From an uncultured Nocardioides sp. (GTDB lineage: Bacteria > Actinomycetota > Actinomycetes > Propionibacteriales > Nocardioidaceae), in assembly GCF_946885725.1 (NCBI RefSeq), contig NZ_CAMPGZ010000040.1, positions 1-23,299 on the forward strand: DNA of 23,299 nucleotides, in the 5' to 3' direction. Shown here piece by piece: positions 1-7,952 of the stretch (position 1 is its first letter; the number at the start of each line of letters is the position of its first letter). The notes under the pieces were generated by a model. The model was not told where the DNA came from. It saw nothing but the letters and a program-made list of their open reading frames with translations, and made no database searches. The position numbers and the translations under genes were made by a program.

Positions 1-63
1 GTCGTCGGCCTGCTGGTGCTGGGGGCGGGCTTCCTCGTCGTGCAGGTGCTGGTCGTCCGTCAT
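1..63 (-). CDS. Start of an unidentified gene downstream of gltX, cut by the window edge
   Basis: Only the first 21 codons are visible. An ATG at 63 follows a purine-rich GGGGAGGG ribosome-binding site, and it starts 19 bp after the gltX stop codon, so it would be the next gene of the same transcription unit. The visible residues (MTDDQHLHDEEARPQHQQADD) are acidic and rich in His and Gln, and nearly every codon ends in G or C. No family can be assigned from so little. The plus strand of the same bases reads as a hydrophobic segment, so the coding strand is not certain. Confidence 0.38.
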   Translation of the reverse strand, partial: MTDDQHLHDEEARPQHQQADD

Positions 64-82
64 TCGCCCTCCCCCGTCCCGG

Positions 83-1567
83 CTAGCCGAGGTCCTGCAC
101 GCTGGCGAGCCGGCCGAGCGACCGCTCGCGACCGAGCAGCTCGAGCGACTCGAACAGCGGCGGCGAGACGCGGCTGCCGCTGACCGCCACGCGCACCGGA
201 CCGAACGCGTGCCGCGGCTTCAGCCCGAGGTCCTCGACGAGCGCCTTGCGGAGCGCCTCGTCGATCGCCTCGGTCGTCCACGTGTCGAGCGCGGCGAGCG
301 CGTCGTGCGCCGCCTTGACCACCGCGCGGCCGTCGGCGTCGAGCAGCTTCTCGACGTCGGCGGGGTCGCGGGTGAAGTCGGCCTCGTCGACGAGGAGGAA
401 GCCCAGCATGGACACGCCCTCGGTGAGCTTTCCGATGCGCTCGTGGACGAGCGGCACGGCACCGGCGAGGATCCGGCGCTGCTCCTCGGTCGGCGGGTCG
501 GCGACCAGGCCGGCGTCGCGCAGGTAGGGCAGCAGCCGCTCGGTGAGCTCCTCGACCGACAGCATCCGCATGTGGGAGGCGTTGATCGCCTCGCACTTCT
601 TGAGATCGAAGCGCGCGGGGTTGGGGTTCACCCGGCGGATGTCGAACGCCTGCACCATCTCGTCGAGGGTGAACACGTCGCGGTCGTCGGCGATCGCCCA
701 ACCGAGCAGCGCCATGTAGTTGAGCAGCCCCTCGGGCAGGAAGCCCGCGTCGCGGTAGCCGAGCGCGTTGGCCTCGGGGTCGCGCTTGGAGAGCTTCTTG
801 TTGCCCTGGCCCATGACGTAGGGCAGGTGGCCGAACTCCGGCAGCGTGCCGGAGCCGATGCCGAGCTCGCCGAGTGCGCGGTGCAGCGCGATCTGCCGCG
901 GCGTCGAGGACAGCAGGTCCTCGCCACGCAGCACGTGGGTGATCTCCATCAGCGCGTCGTCGACCGGGGCCACGAGCGTGTAGAGCGGGTGCCCGTTGCC
1001 GCGCACCAGCACGTAGTCGGGCACGTGCTCGGGCTGGAAGGTGATCTCGCCGCGCACCAGGTCGGTGAACGTGATCGCCTCGCCGGGCATCCGGAACCGC
1101 AGCGTGGGCTTGCGCCCCTCGGCCTCGTAGGCCGCGACCTGCTCGGCGGTCAGCTCGCGGCAGTGCCCGTCGTACCCGGGTGTGCGCCCCTCGGCTCTGG
1201 CCTTCTCGTTGCGCTGCTCGAGCTCGTCGGCCGAGCAGTAGCAGTGGTAGGCGTAACCGGCCTTCAGCAGCTTGTCGGCGACGTCGGCGTAGATGTCGAA
1301 GCGCTGGCTCTGGAGGTACGGCGCGTAGGCGCCGCCGACCTCGGGGCCCTCGTCCCAGTCGAGACCGAGCCACTTGAACAGGTCGATCAGGGCGTCGTAG
1401 GACTCCTGGGTGTTGCGCGCGGTGTCGGTGTCCTCGATGCGGAACACGAACGTGCCGCCGTGGTGGCGGGCGAACGCCCAGTTGTAGAGCGCGGTGCGCA
1501 CGAGGCCGACGTGCGGGCTGCCCGTCGGCGACGGGGCCATGCGCACGCGCACGCGGGAGTCAGTCAC
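83..1567 (-). CDS. gltX: Glutamate--tRNA ligase
   Basis: This 494-aa class I aminoacyl-tRNA synthetase charges tRNA-Glu with glutamate in the cytoplasm. The N-terminal Rossmann domain carries the HIGH-type signature ([10 protein letters not shown] at residues 12-21), and the KMSKS-type loop reads KLSKR at 258-262. The length is normal for a bacterial GluRS and the protein is complete. The start is GTG at 1567, which overlaps the 3' end of the upstream FAH-family gene by 8 nt (the shared bases include GTGACTGA), so translation is probably coupled. In mycobacteria the gene order FAH-family isomerase then gltX is also found, which supports the assignment. A discriminating or non-discriminating specificity cannot be read from the window alone. 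Confidence 0.97.
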   Translation of the reverse strand: MTDSRVRVRMAPSPTGSPHVGLVRTALYNWAFARHHGGTFVFRIEDTDTARNTQESYDALIDLFKWLGLDWDEGPEVGGAYAPYLQSQRFDIYADVADKLLKAGYAYHCYCSADELEQRNEKARAEGRTPGYDGHCRELTAEQVAAYEAEGRKPTLRFRMPGEAITFTDLVRGEITFQPEHVPDYVLVRGNGHPLYTLVAPVDDALMEITHVLRGEDLLSSTPRQIALHRALGELGIGSGTLPEFGHLPYVMGQGNKKLSKRDPEANALGYRDAGFLPEGLLNYMALLGWAIADDRDVFTLDEMVQAFDIRRVNPNPARFDLKKCEAINASHMRMLSVEELTERLLPYLRDAGLVADPPTEEQRRILAGAVPLVHERIGKLTEGVSMLGFLLVDEADFTRDPADVEKLLDADGRAVVKAAHDALAALDTWTTEAIDEALRKALVEDLGLKPRHAFGPVRVAVSGSRVSPPLFESLELLGRERSLGRLASVQDLG

Positions 1568-2360
1568 GGGAGACCACCTTGTTGGTCAGGGAGCCGATGC
1601 CGGCGATCGAGACCTCGACCTCGTCGCCGACCTCCATCGGGCCGACACCCTCGGGGGTGCCGGTCATGATCACGTCGCCGGGCAGCAGGGTCATCACCGA
1701 CGACACGAACGACACCAGCGCCGGGACGTCGAAGATCAGGTCCTTGGTCGAGCCGTCCTGCTTGAGGTCGCCGTTGAGGTGAGTGGTGACGCGCAGGTCG
1801 CTGGTGTCGAGCTCGGTCTCGATCCAGGGGCCGAGCGGGCAGAACGAGTCGAAGCCCTTGCCGCGGGTGAACTGCTTGTCCTTGCGCTGCAGGTCGCGCG
1901 CGGTGACGTCGTTGCCCACGGTGTAGCCGTAGATCACGTCGCCGACGCGCTCGGGGGCGACGTCGCGGCAGATGCGGCCGATGACCACGCACAGCTCGCC
2001 CTCGAAGTGCACCTCCTGCGACTGCCGCGGGTAGAAGATCGGGTCGCCGGGGCCGATCACCGAGGTGTTCGGCTTGATGAACATCATCGGCTCGTCGGGC
2101 ACGTCGTTGCCCATCTCGGCGGCGTGCGCGGCGTAGTTGCGGCCGATGCCGACCACCTTGCTGCGCGGCAGCACCGGCGCGAGCAGCCGCACCTCCTTGA
2201 GCGGGAACTGCTGCTCGGTCAGCTGGACCCCGACGTACAGGGGGTCGCCCGCCAGGGCGACCACGACGGTGTCGTCAGCCGGGATGCCGAGCTCGTCGAC
2301 ATCGCCGGTGACCACGCCGTACTGGGGGTCTTCTCCGGTCGTGAACCTCGCTATGCGCAC
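1560..2360 (-). CDS. Fumarylacetoacetate hydrolase (FAH) family protein
   Basis: This 266-aa protein belongs to the FAH superfamily, whose members hydrolyse, decarboxylate or isomerise 2-oxo acids using a divalent metal. The expected metal ligands are visible: the E-x-E pair at 120/122 ([12 protein letters not shown]) and Asp151 (GNDVTARD). The [11 protein letters not shown] stretch (72-82) and the [13 protein letters not shown] stretch are typical of the 2-hydroxyhepta-2,4-diene-1,7-dioate isomerase/acylpyruvase branch. Database names for that branch vary and the real substrate is unknown; oxaloacetate decarboxylase or acylpyruvate hydrolase activity is equally possible. The GTG start at 2360 lies 6 nt after a TAGGCT -10 hexamer, suggesting a leaderless mRNA. 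It heads a unit with gltX, which it overlaps by 8 nt. Confidence 0.9.
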   Translation of the reverse strand: MRIARFTTGEDPQYGVVTGDVDELGIPADDTVVVALAGDPLYVGVQLTEQQFPLKEVRLLAPVLPRSKVVGIGRNYAAHAAEMGNDVPDEPMMFIKPNTSVIGPGDPIFYPRQSQEVHFEGELCVVIGRICRDVAPERVGDVIYGYTVGNDVTARDLQRKDKQFTRGKGFDSFCPLGPWIETELDTSDLRVTTHLNGDLKQDGSTKDLIFDVPALVSFVSSVMTLLPGDVIMTGTPEGVGPMEVGDEVEVSIAGIGSLTNKVVSRD

Positions 2361-2366
2361 TCCCCG

Positions 2367-2372
2367 AGCCTA
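2367..2372 (-). promoter_or_regulatory. -10 hexamer of the FAH-gltX unit
   Basis: TAGGCT on the minus strand ends 6 nt before the GTG at 2360 and matches the actinobacterial TANNNT pattern. No clear -35 was found. There is no Shine-Dalgarno sequence, so a leaderless transcript is likely. Confidence 0.5.
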
Positions 2373-2399
2373 CCGGCGGGTCACGTCGCGGAACGCATC

Positions 2400-2405
2400 T
2401 ACCCT
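2400..2405 (+). promoter_or_regulatory. -10 hexamer of the plus-strand gene at 2413
   Basis: TACCCT ends 7 nt before the GTG at 2413. This is leaderless spacing and favours that GTG over the in-frame GTG at 2407. It is divergent from the FAH promoter, and the two starts share a 52-bp gap. Confidence 0.45.
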
Positions 2406-2412
2406 CGTGCCT

Positions 2413-3276
2413 GTGGAAGTCCTGACGAGCGAGCAGGTGCGGGCCCGGCGGGCCGCGCACGAGTCGCGCGTCGACGCGTGGATCGAGCCGCACCTGGAGC
2501 GCCGTCGTGAGGGCGTCGCGCACCCGGTGCACGACTTCCTCTTCACCTACTACTCCCAGCGGCCGGCGGCGCTGCGCCGCTGGCACCCCGGGTACGGCGT
2601 CGTGGTCGGCGGGCCGGAGGCGCGGGACTACCTCGACCTCAAGGGGTACGTCGCGGTCTCGAGTGGCGCGACGGTCTGCGACGACTACGTCGCCTCGCAG
2701 CAGGTGCTGCTGACGACGCTGCTGCGGCTGCTCAAGGCGACGGCGTCGCGGCCCGCGCAGCTCGGCTGTTTCGGGATGCACGAGTGGGCGATGGTCTACC
2801 GGCTCGACCAGGACCAGGTGCGGCACGCGTCGTGGCCGCTGCGGCTCGGCCCCGAGGGCACCGACGAGGTCGTCGAGGGGCACAAGATCGTGTGCAGCCA
2901 CTTCGACGCGTTCCGCTTCTTCACCGAGGAGGCCCGGCCGCGCAACACCCTGCAGCCGGGCCGCGACGACCGTGCTGAGCTCGAGCAGCCCGGCTGCCTG
3001 CACGCCGGGATGGACCTCTACAAGCACGCCTTCCGGCTCTCGCCGATGGTGCCGTCCGAGCTCGTCGCCGACTGCTTCGCGCTGGCCCGCGACATCCGGG
3101 TGCTCGACATGCGCGCGTCGCCGTACGACCTGAGTGCGCTGGGCTACTCCCCCGTGCGCATCGAGACCACCGAGGGCAAGCAGGAGTACGTCGCGGCGCA
3201 GCGCTCGTTCGCCGAGCGCGGCGCACCGTTGCGCGACGCGCTGATCAAGGAGTGCGAGCGGCTGCTGGCCGGTTGA
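2413..3276 (+). CDS. Conserved actinobacterial protein, often named 3-methyladenine DNA glycosylase
   Basis: A 287-aa soluble protein with a strongly patterned sequence. An N-terminal helix (HESRVDAWIEPHLERR) leads into HPVHDFLFTYYSQRPAALRR and WHPGYGV, followed by a central Cys- and aromatic-rich part (GCFGMHEWAMVYR) and SHFDAFRFFTEEARPRN. I recall actinobacterial homologues carrying the label 3-methyladenine DNA glycosylase, but I see no helix-hairpin-helix with a catalytic Asp and no recognisable Alk/Tag/Mpg motif. The function should be treated as unknown. HEW and SHFDAFRFF could supply metal or catalytic ligands. I chose the GTG at 2413 because TACCCT sits 7 nt upstream; the GTG at 2407 would add two residues. 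The gene converges on the amidase with only 4 bp between the stop codons. Confidence 0.72.
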   Translation: MEVLTSEQVRARRAAHESRVDAWIEPHLERRREGVAHPVHDFLFTYYSQRPAALRRWHPGYGVVVGGPEARDYLDLKGYVAVSSGATVCDDYVASQQVLLTTLLRLLKATASRPAQLGCFGMHEWAMVYRLDQDQVRHASWPLRLGPEGTDEVVEGHKIVCSHFDAFRFFTEEARPRNTLQPGRDDRAELEQPGCLHAGMDLYKHAFRLSPMVPSELVADCFALARDIRVLDMRASPYDLSALGYSPVRIETTEGKQEYVAAQRSFAERGAPLRDALIKECERLLAG

Positions 3277-3280
3277 GTGA

Positions 3281-4690
3281 TCACCAGCAGGACGGGTGCC
3301 TGTCCACCCACGGCACGGCGGCCTCGACCTGCGCGGCGAGCGCGAACAGAACGTGGTCCTGACCGGGGCGGGCCGCGAGCATCACGCCGACCGGCAGACC
3401 GTCGGGCGTCATGTGCAGCGGCAGCGAGACCGCCGGCATCCCGGTGACGTTCCACGCCGACGTCCAGGGCGTGAACTCCTTCTGGTTCTGGAAGTCCCTG
3501 GCCGGGTCGGCGTCGTCGCGGATCGCGCCGATCGGCAACGGCGGCCGCGCGAGGGTCGGCGTCAGCACCACGTCGTACGGCGCCAGCCGGCGCAGGGCAC
3601 CCGCGGCGATTCGGCGCAGCTCGCCCAGCGCGAGGCCGAACTCGGGGCCGGACACCTTCCGGCCGCGCTCGCTCAGCCAGCGCGTGAGCGGGCGCAGCTC
3701 GTGCTCCCGCTCCGGTGGTACGACGGTGAGCGCGGTGAGCACCGACCAGCAGGTCTCGAACACGCGCGTCGCGTCGGGCGGCAGGGGCACCTCGACGTCC
3801 TCGATGTCATGGCCCAGCGACTCGAGCAGCCGGCTCGCGCCCTCGTAGGCGCGCAGCACCTCGGGGTGCACCTGCGCGTCGGCGATCACCGGGTCGGCGA
3901 ACCGCGCGACGCGCAGCCGGCCGGGCTCGCGGTCGCACCAGCCGAGGTAGGTCTCGCCGTCGGGCAACGGCGCCGCCCAGTACGGGTCGCCGACCGCCGG
4001 CCCGGCGATCGCGTCCAGGAACGCGGCGGCGTCGCGGACGGTGCGCGCGAGCGGCCCGGCGGTGCCGAGCCCGATCGGATCGCCGTACATCGGGGCGCCA
4101 CTGACGCGTCCCCTGCTGGGCTTGAACCCGACGAGCCCGCAGCAGCTCGCCGGGATGCGGATCGAGCCGCCGCCGTCGGAGCCCTGCGCCACCGGCACGA
4201 GCCCGGCCGCGACCGCGGCGCCGGCGCCGCCGCTCGAGCCGCCGGCCATGCGGCTCAGGTCGTACGGCGTACGCGCGGGCGGCGCCACGTCGGGCTCGGT
4301 GTAGCAGGGCGAGCCGAACTCCGGCGTCGTCGTCTTGCCGAGGCTGATCGTGCCGGCGGCCTCCATGCGCAGCACGACCTCGTCGGAGACGTCCGGCACG
4401 AAGTCGCGCATCGTCGCCGAGCCGAACGTGGTCCGGACGCCCGCCGTGTTGGTGAGGTCCTTGACCGCCGTCGGGACGCCGAACAGCGGGCCGCCCTCCC
4501 CCGCGCGCGACTCGGCGAGCAGCGCCTGCTTGCGGGCGAGCTCAGCGGTGACCGTGACGAACGCACCCACCGAGTCGGACAGCCGCTCGATGCGCGCGAG
4601 GTAGTGGTCGACGAGCTCCCGGGGCGACACCTCGCGGCGGCGTACCGCCTCCCCCTGCTCGAGCGCGGTCAGGTCGTGCAGCTCGGCCAT
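3281..4690 (-). CDS. Amidase signature family hydrolase
   Basis: A 469-aa member of the amidase signature (AS) family, which hydrolyses amide bonds with a Ser-cisSer-Lys triad. The triad can be placed as Lys77 (PTAVKDL), Ser152 in GGSSGG and Ser176 in DGGGSIRIPAS. The spacings of 75 and 24 residues equal those in fatty acid amide hydrolase. The protein is complete and has no signal peptide, so it is probably cytoplasmic. The substrate is not deducible. It is not beside gatC or gatB, and the C-terminal part is that of a stand-alone amidase, so it is unlikely to be GatA of the tRNA amidotransferase. The ATG at 4690 lies 7 nt after TAGGTT, indicating its own leaderless transcript despite sharing a strand with trpB2 upstream. 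Confidence 0.92.
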   Translation of the reverse strand: MAELHDLTALEQGEAVRRREVSPRELVDHYLARIERLSDSVGAFVTVTAELARKQALLAESRAGEGGPLFGVPTAVKDLTNTAGVRTTFGSATMRDFVPDVSDEVVLRMEAAGTISLGKTTTPEFGSPCYTEPDVAPPARTPYDLSRMAGGSSGGAGAAVAAGLVPVAQGSDGGGSIRIPASCCGLVGFKPSRGRVSGAPMYGDPIGLGTAGPLARTVRDAAAFLDAIAGPAVGDPYWAAPLPDGETYLGWCDREPGRLRVARFADPVIADAQVHPEVLRAYEGASRLLESLGHDIEDVEVPLPPDATRVFETCWSVLTALTVVPPEREHELRPLTRWLSERGRKVSGPEFGLALGELRRIAAGALRRLAPYDVVLTPTLARPPLPIGAIRDDADPARDFQNQKEFTPWTSAWNVTGMPAVSLPLHMTPDGLPVGVMLAARPGQDHVLFALAAQVEAAVPWVDRHPSCW

Positions 4691-4697
4691 GCCGACG

Positions 4698-4703
4698 AAC
4701 CTA
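4698..4703 (-). promoter_or_regulatory. -10 hexamer of the amidase gene
   Basis: TAGGTT ends 7 nt before the ATG at 4690, in the 46-bp gap after the trpB2 stop. No Shine-Dalgarno sequence is present, consistent with leaderless translation. Confidence 0.5.
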
Positions 4704-4736
4704 TCCGCACCCGAGCCGGGAGGCCGGTAACCAGGC

Positions 4737-6116
4737 TCAGTCGACGCGCGGCAAGTGCGACAGCGCCGCCGCCTCGGACTCCTGGATGTCCGGGCTCTCC
4801 CAGGCGTGGTCGGTGACCTGGCCCGAGAGGTACGCGTCGTACGCAGCGAGGTCGAGGTGGCCGTGCCCGCAGAGCGCGGTGAGGATGACCTTCTCCTCGC
4901 CGGACTCCTTGCACAGCAGGGCTTCCTCTACCGCGGCGGCCAGCGCGTGCGTCGGCTCGGGCGCGGGCACGATGCCCTCGGTGCGGGCGAACAGCACGCC
5001 GGCGGCGAAGCAGTCGGTCTGCGCCTTGGCCACCGCCTCGATCTCCTTGGTCTCGACGAGGTGGCTGATGAGCGGGCTCATCCCGTGGTAGCGCAGGCCG
5101 CCGGCGTGGATCGGGTCCGGCACGAAGTCGTGGCCGAGCGTGTGCATCTTCATCAGCGGCGTCATCCCGGCGGTGTCGCCGAAGTCGTAGGCGTAGACGC
5201 CGCGCGTCAGCGACGGGCACGCCTCCGGCTCCACCGCGCGGACGGTCGGGTCCATGGCGCCGGCCCACTTCTCGCGCAGGAAGGGGAACGCCAGGCCGCC
5301 GAAGTTCGAACCGCCGCCGGTGCAGCCGACGAGCAGGTCCGGAGTCTCGCCGACCTTCGCGAGCTGGAGCAGGGCTTCCTCGCCGATGATCGTCTGGTGC
5401 ATCAGCACGTGGTTGAGCACGCTGCCGAGCGCGTAGTTGGTGGTGGGGTCGGCGGCCGCCATCTCGACCGCCTCGCTGATCGCGATGCCGAGCGAGCCGG
5501 TCGAGTCGGGGTCGGCCTCGAGGATCGCGCGTCCGGCGGCGGTGAGGTCCGACGGCGACGGGTGCACCTTCCCGCCGAAGGTCTCGATCATGATGCGGCG
5601 GTAGGGCTTCTGGTCGTAGGACGCACGCACCTGCCACACCTCGCACTCGAGGTCGAACTGCGCACACGCGAAGGCGAGCGCAGTCCCCCATTGCCCCGCG
5701 CCGGTCTCGGTGGTGAGCTTCTTGATGCCGGCCCGCGCGTTGTAGAAGGCCTGCGGTACGGCGGTGTTCGGCTTGTGCGAGCCGGCCGGCGAGACGCCTT
5801 CGTACTTGTAGTAGATCCGCGCCGGCGTATCGAGCGCCTTCTCGAGCCGGTGCGCGCGGTAGAGCGGGCTCGGCCGCCACAACCGGTAGACGTCGAGCAC
5901 CTCGCCGGGGATGTCGACGTACTGCTCGCCCGACACCTCCTGCGCGATCAGCTCCATCGGGAACAGCGGCGCGAGGTCGTCCGGGCCGACCGGCTGCTTG
6001 GTGCCCGGGTGGAGCACCGGCGGTGGCGGCGTAGGCAGGTCGTGGAGGATGTTGTACCAGCGGGTGGGCATCTCGCTCTCGTCGAGATTCACCTTGTGCT
6101 GCAGGGCTTCTGCCAT
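4737..6116 (-). CDS. trpB: Tryptophan synthase beta chain-like protein, TrpB2 type
   Basis: A 459-aa PLP enzyme of the TrpB2 branch of the tryptophan synthase beta family, longer than the roughly 400-aa TrpB1 and carrying the extended N-terminus typical of TrpB2 ([12 protein letters not shown], then FPMELIAQE). The PLP lysine is K115 in GSHKPNTA, the catalytic Glu is E137 in TETGAGQWG, and the phosphate cup is GGGSN at 267-271. TrpB enzymes join indole with serine. Some characterised TrpB2 proteins prefer O-phosphoserine, so the acceptor here is open. No trpA, trpC or other trp gene is nearby. It follows cimA by 43 bp with a good ribosome-binding site (CGGAGG 6-8 nt before the ATG), so it may be co-transcribed with cimA. 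A TAGGGT overlapping the cimA stop codon could be a private promoter. Confidence 0.9.
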   Translation of the reverse strand: MAEALQHKVNLDESEMPTRWYNILHDLPTPPPPVLHPGTKQPVGPDDLAPLFPMELIAQEVSGEQYVDIPGEVLDVYRLWRPSPLYRAHRLEKALDTPARIYYKYEGVSPAGSHKPNTAVPQAFYNARAGIKKLTTETGAGQWGTALAFACAQFDLECEVWQVRASYDQKPYRRIMIETFGGKVHPSPSDLTAAGRAILEADPDSTGSLGIAISEAVEMAAADPTTNYALGSVLNHVLMHQTIIGEEALLQLAKVGETPDLLVGCTGGGSNFGGLAFPFLREKWAGAMDPTVRAVEPEACPSLTRGVYAYDFGDTAGMTPLMKMHTLGHDFVPDPIHAGGLRYHGMSPLISHLVETKEIEAVAKAQTDCFAAGVLFARTEGIVPAPEPTHALAAAVEEALLCKESGEEKVILTALCGHGHLDLAAYDAYLSGQVTDHAWESPDIQESEAAALSHLPRVD

Positions 6117-6159
6117 GACCGGCCTCCGGGGGATAGACGGATGAACGCGAGCGTCGACC

Positions 6160-7794
6160 CTAGCGATCCGGTGTCGCGGCGGTGGTCGCGCCTGTCGGGA
6201 CCACGGCCGGTTCGGCGTGCCGGCGCAGGCCGAACGTCACGCCGTCGACGAGCGCACCCCACGATGCCTCGATGACGTTGGCGCCGACGCCGACGGTCAC
6301 CCACGACGACTCGCCGTCGGTGGTCTCGATCAGCACGCGGGTCACCGCGTCGGTGCCGTGGCCCTGGTCGAGGATGCGCACCTTGTAGTCGATGAGCTCG
6401 AACTTCGCGACCTCCGGGTAGGCCTGGCCGATCGCCTCGCGCAGCGCGTGGTCGAGCGCGTTGACCGGGCCGTTGCCCTCGCCGGTGGCGATGATCCGCG
6501 CACCGCCGGCGTGCAGCTTGATCGTCGCCTCCGACACCGCCTCGCCGCCCGGGCGTGAGTCGGTGATGACGCGCCACGACTCGACGTCGAAGTACGACGG
6601 GCGCGCGCCTTCGACCTCCTCGACGAGCAGCAGCTCGAACGACGCATCGGCCGCCTCGAACGTGTAGCCGCGCGACTCGAGCTCCTTGACGCGGTCGGTG
6701 ACGCGCGTGATCAGCTCTTTGCCGTTGGGGTCGGCGGCGAGGTCGTAGCCGAGCTCGCGGCCCTTCAGCTCGATCGAGGCGCGACCGGCCATGTCGCTGA
6801 CCAGCAGCCGCATGTCGTTGCCGACGGCGACCGGGTCGAGGTGCTGGTAGAGGTTCGGATCGACCTTGATCGCGCTGGCGTGCAGCCCGGCCTTGTGCGC
6901 GAACGCGCTGACGCCGACGTACGGCTGCCGCGACGCGGGCGGGACGTTGGTGACCTCCGCGACCGCGTGCGCGATGCGCGTCGCCTCCTGGAGCAGACCG
7001 CTCGGCAGCACACGCTTGTCCAGCTTGAGCTCGAGGTTGGCGACGACCGAGACGAGGTCGGCGTTGCCGGTGCGCTCGCCGTACCCGTTGAGAGTCCCCT
7101 GCACGTGCGTGGCGCCGGCCTCGACCGCCGCGAGTGTGTTCGCCACCGCGCAGCCGGTGTCGTTGTGGCAGTGGATGCCCACGCGCACGCCGGTCGACTC
7201 GATGACGTCGTCGACCACGTCGCCGACCCACGGCGGGAGCATGCCGCCGTTGGTGTCGCAGAGCGCGATCACCTCGGCGCCGGCGTCGTACGCCGTACGC
7301 AGGACCTCGAGCGCGTAGTCGCGGTTGTCGCGGTAGCCGTCGAAGAAGTGCTCGGCGTCGAGGAACACCCGCTGCCCCTCGGCCTTGAGGTGGCTGACCG
7401 TGTCGCGCACCATCGCGAGGTTCTCCTCGAGCGTGGTGCGCAGCGCGAGCTCGACGTGCCGGTCGTGGGACTTGGCGACGAGGGTGACCACGCTCGCGCC
7501 GGAGTCGCGCAGCGCGGCGATCAGCGGGTCGTCGGCCGCCTTCACCCCGGCTCGCCGGGTGGCGCCGAACGCGGCGAGCTGCGCGTTCTCGAGCTTCAGC
7601 TCGTCCTTCGCGCGCCGGAAGAACTCGGTGTCCTTCGGGTTCGCGCCGGGCCAGCCGCCCTCGATGAAGCCGACCCCGAGGCCGTCGAGCTGCCGCGCGA
7701 TCGTCAGCTTGTCGGCGACCGAGAGGTTGAGCCCCTCTTGCTGGGCGCCGTCGCGCAGCGTGGTGTCGTAGACGTGGAACTGGTCGGTGGTCAC
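6160..7794 (-). CDS. cimA: (R)-citramalate synthase
   Basis: This 544-aa enzyme condenses pyruvate and acetyl-CoA to (R)-citramalate, the first step of threonine-independent isoleucine synthesis. The N-terminal TIM barrel starts with [13 protein letters not shown] (R14, D15), and the metal-binding HxHND is at residues 208-212 (HCHNDTG). A LeuA-type regulatory domain, normally the site of end-product inhibition, fills about residues 400-530 ([27 protein letters not shown]). The length, the [10 protein letters not shown] segment (46-55) and the HKAGLHASA motif fit the actinobacterial CimA branch better than LeuA. GTG at 7794 follows an AGAGGA ribosome-binding site. The 5' leader holds a short Ile-rich ORF and an intrinsic terminator, so expression is probably controlled by transcription attenuation. 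Its products feed LeuCD and LeuB, and leuB lies 7 kb upstream. Confidence 0.94.
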   Translation of the reverse strand: MTTDQFHVYDTTLRDGAQQEGLNLSVADKLTIARQLDGLGVGFIEGGWPGANPKDTEFFRRAKDELKLENAQLAAFGATRRAGVKAADDPLIAALRDSGASVVTLVAKSHDRHVELALRTTLEENLAMVRDTVSHLKAEGQRVFLDAEHFFDGYRDNRDYALEVLRTAYDAGAEVIALCDTNGGMLPPWVGDVVDDVIESTGVRVGIHCHNDTGCAVANTLAAVEAGATHVQGTLNGYGERTGNADLVSVVANLELKLDKRVLPSGLLQEATRIAHAVAEVTNVPPASRQPYVGVSAFAHKAGLHASAIKVDPNLYQHLDPVAVGNDMRLLVSDMAGRASIELKGRELGYDLAADPNGKELITRVTDRVKELESRGYTFEAADASFELLLVEEVEGARPSYFDVESWRVITDSRPGGEAVSEATIKLHAGGARIIATGEGNGPVNALDHALREAIGQAYPEVAKFELIDYKVRILDQGHGTDAVTRVLIETTDGESSWVTVGVGANVIEASWGALVDGVTFGLRRHAEPAVVPTGATTAATPDR

Positions 7795-7841
7795 GCGGGG
7801 TCCTCTGGTCGGCGGTTCGTTGGCAGATCGACTGATGCAAC

Positions 7842-7871
7842 AAAAAGACCTCCCGTCGGGGACGAGAGGTC
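7842..7871 (-). terminator. Intrinsic terminator in the cimA leader (attenuator)
   Basis: The minus-strand RNA from 7871 to 7847 folds as GACCTCTCGTC-CCC-GACGGGAGGTC, an 11-bp stem with a single G-U pair. It is followed at once by five U residues (7846-7842). It lies 47 bp upstream of the cimA start codon and 26 bp after the stop of the short leader ORF. U-run terminators are rare in such GC-rich genomes, and its place between a leader ORF and a biosynthetic gene argues for an attenuator. It could instead be the plain terminator of the acyltransferase gene, but then cimA would need a promoter in the remaining 47 bp, where I see none. Confidence 0.8.
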
Positions 7872-7872
7872 A

Positions 7873-7898
7873 GCGCGATCGGCGGGTGCCGGTCGCGC
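7873..7898 (-). promoter_or_regulatory. Leader hairpin preceding the cimA terminator
   Basis: Minus-strand RNA folds as GCGCGA / TCGCGC (6 bp), a 2x2 internal loop, then GGC/GCC closed by ACCC. It begins on the last base of the leader ORF stop codon, so a ribosome finishing the leader would cover it. It is positioned like the pause/competitor hairpin of a classical attenuator. Which bases act as antiterminator cannot be settled by eye. Confidence 0.5.
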
Positions 7899-7951
7899 TA
7901 GCTGATAATGATCTGCCGCTGCACGATCACGAGTCTGCCACTGCTGTCCAC
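7898..7951 (-). CDS. Putative Ile-rich leader peptide of cimA
   Basis: An 17-codon ORF reading MDSSGRLVIVQRQIIIS from GTG at 7951, or 10 codons from the in-frame GTG at 7930 (MIVQRQIIIS). Leu-Val-Ile-Val is followed by three consecutive Ile codons, ATC ATT ATC at 7912-7904, and ATT is a rare codon in this genome. A hairpin starts at its stop codon, and an intrinsic terminator follows before cimA. This is the layout of ribosome-mediated attenuation, where stalling at Ile codons would allow cimA transcription when isoleucyl-tRNA is short. The GTG at 7951 lies one base after the stop of the acyltransferase gene. I could not identify a promoter or ribosome-binding site for it. Confidence 0.6.
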   Translation of the reverse strand: MDSSGRLVIVQRQIIIS

Positions 7952-7952
7952 G

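Noticed and set aside
1..183. Plus-strand frame reading VVGLLVLGAGFLVVQVLVV, like the last membrane helix of a convergent gene
   Set aside because: It would run 100 bp into the 3' end of gltX before stopping, and the minus strand has an ATG with a good ribosome-binding site just after gltX. Not fully excluded, which is why the minus-strand call has low confidence.
3277..3280. A terminator between the convergent gene at 2413 and the amidase
   Set aside because: Only 4 bp separate the stop codons and no stem-loop with a U run is present there.
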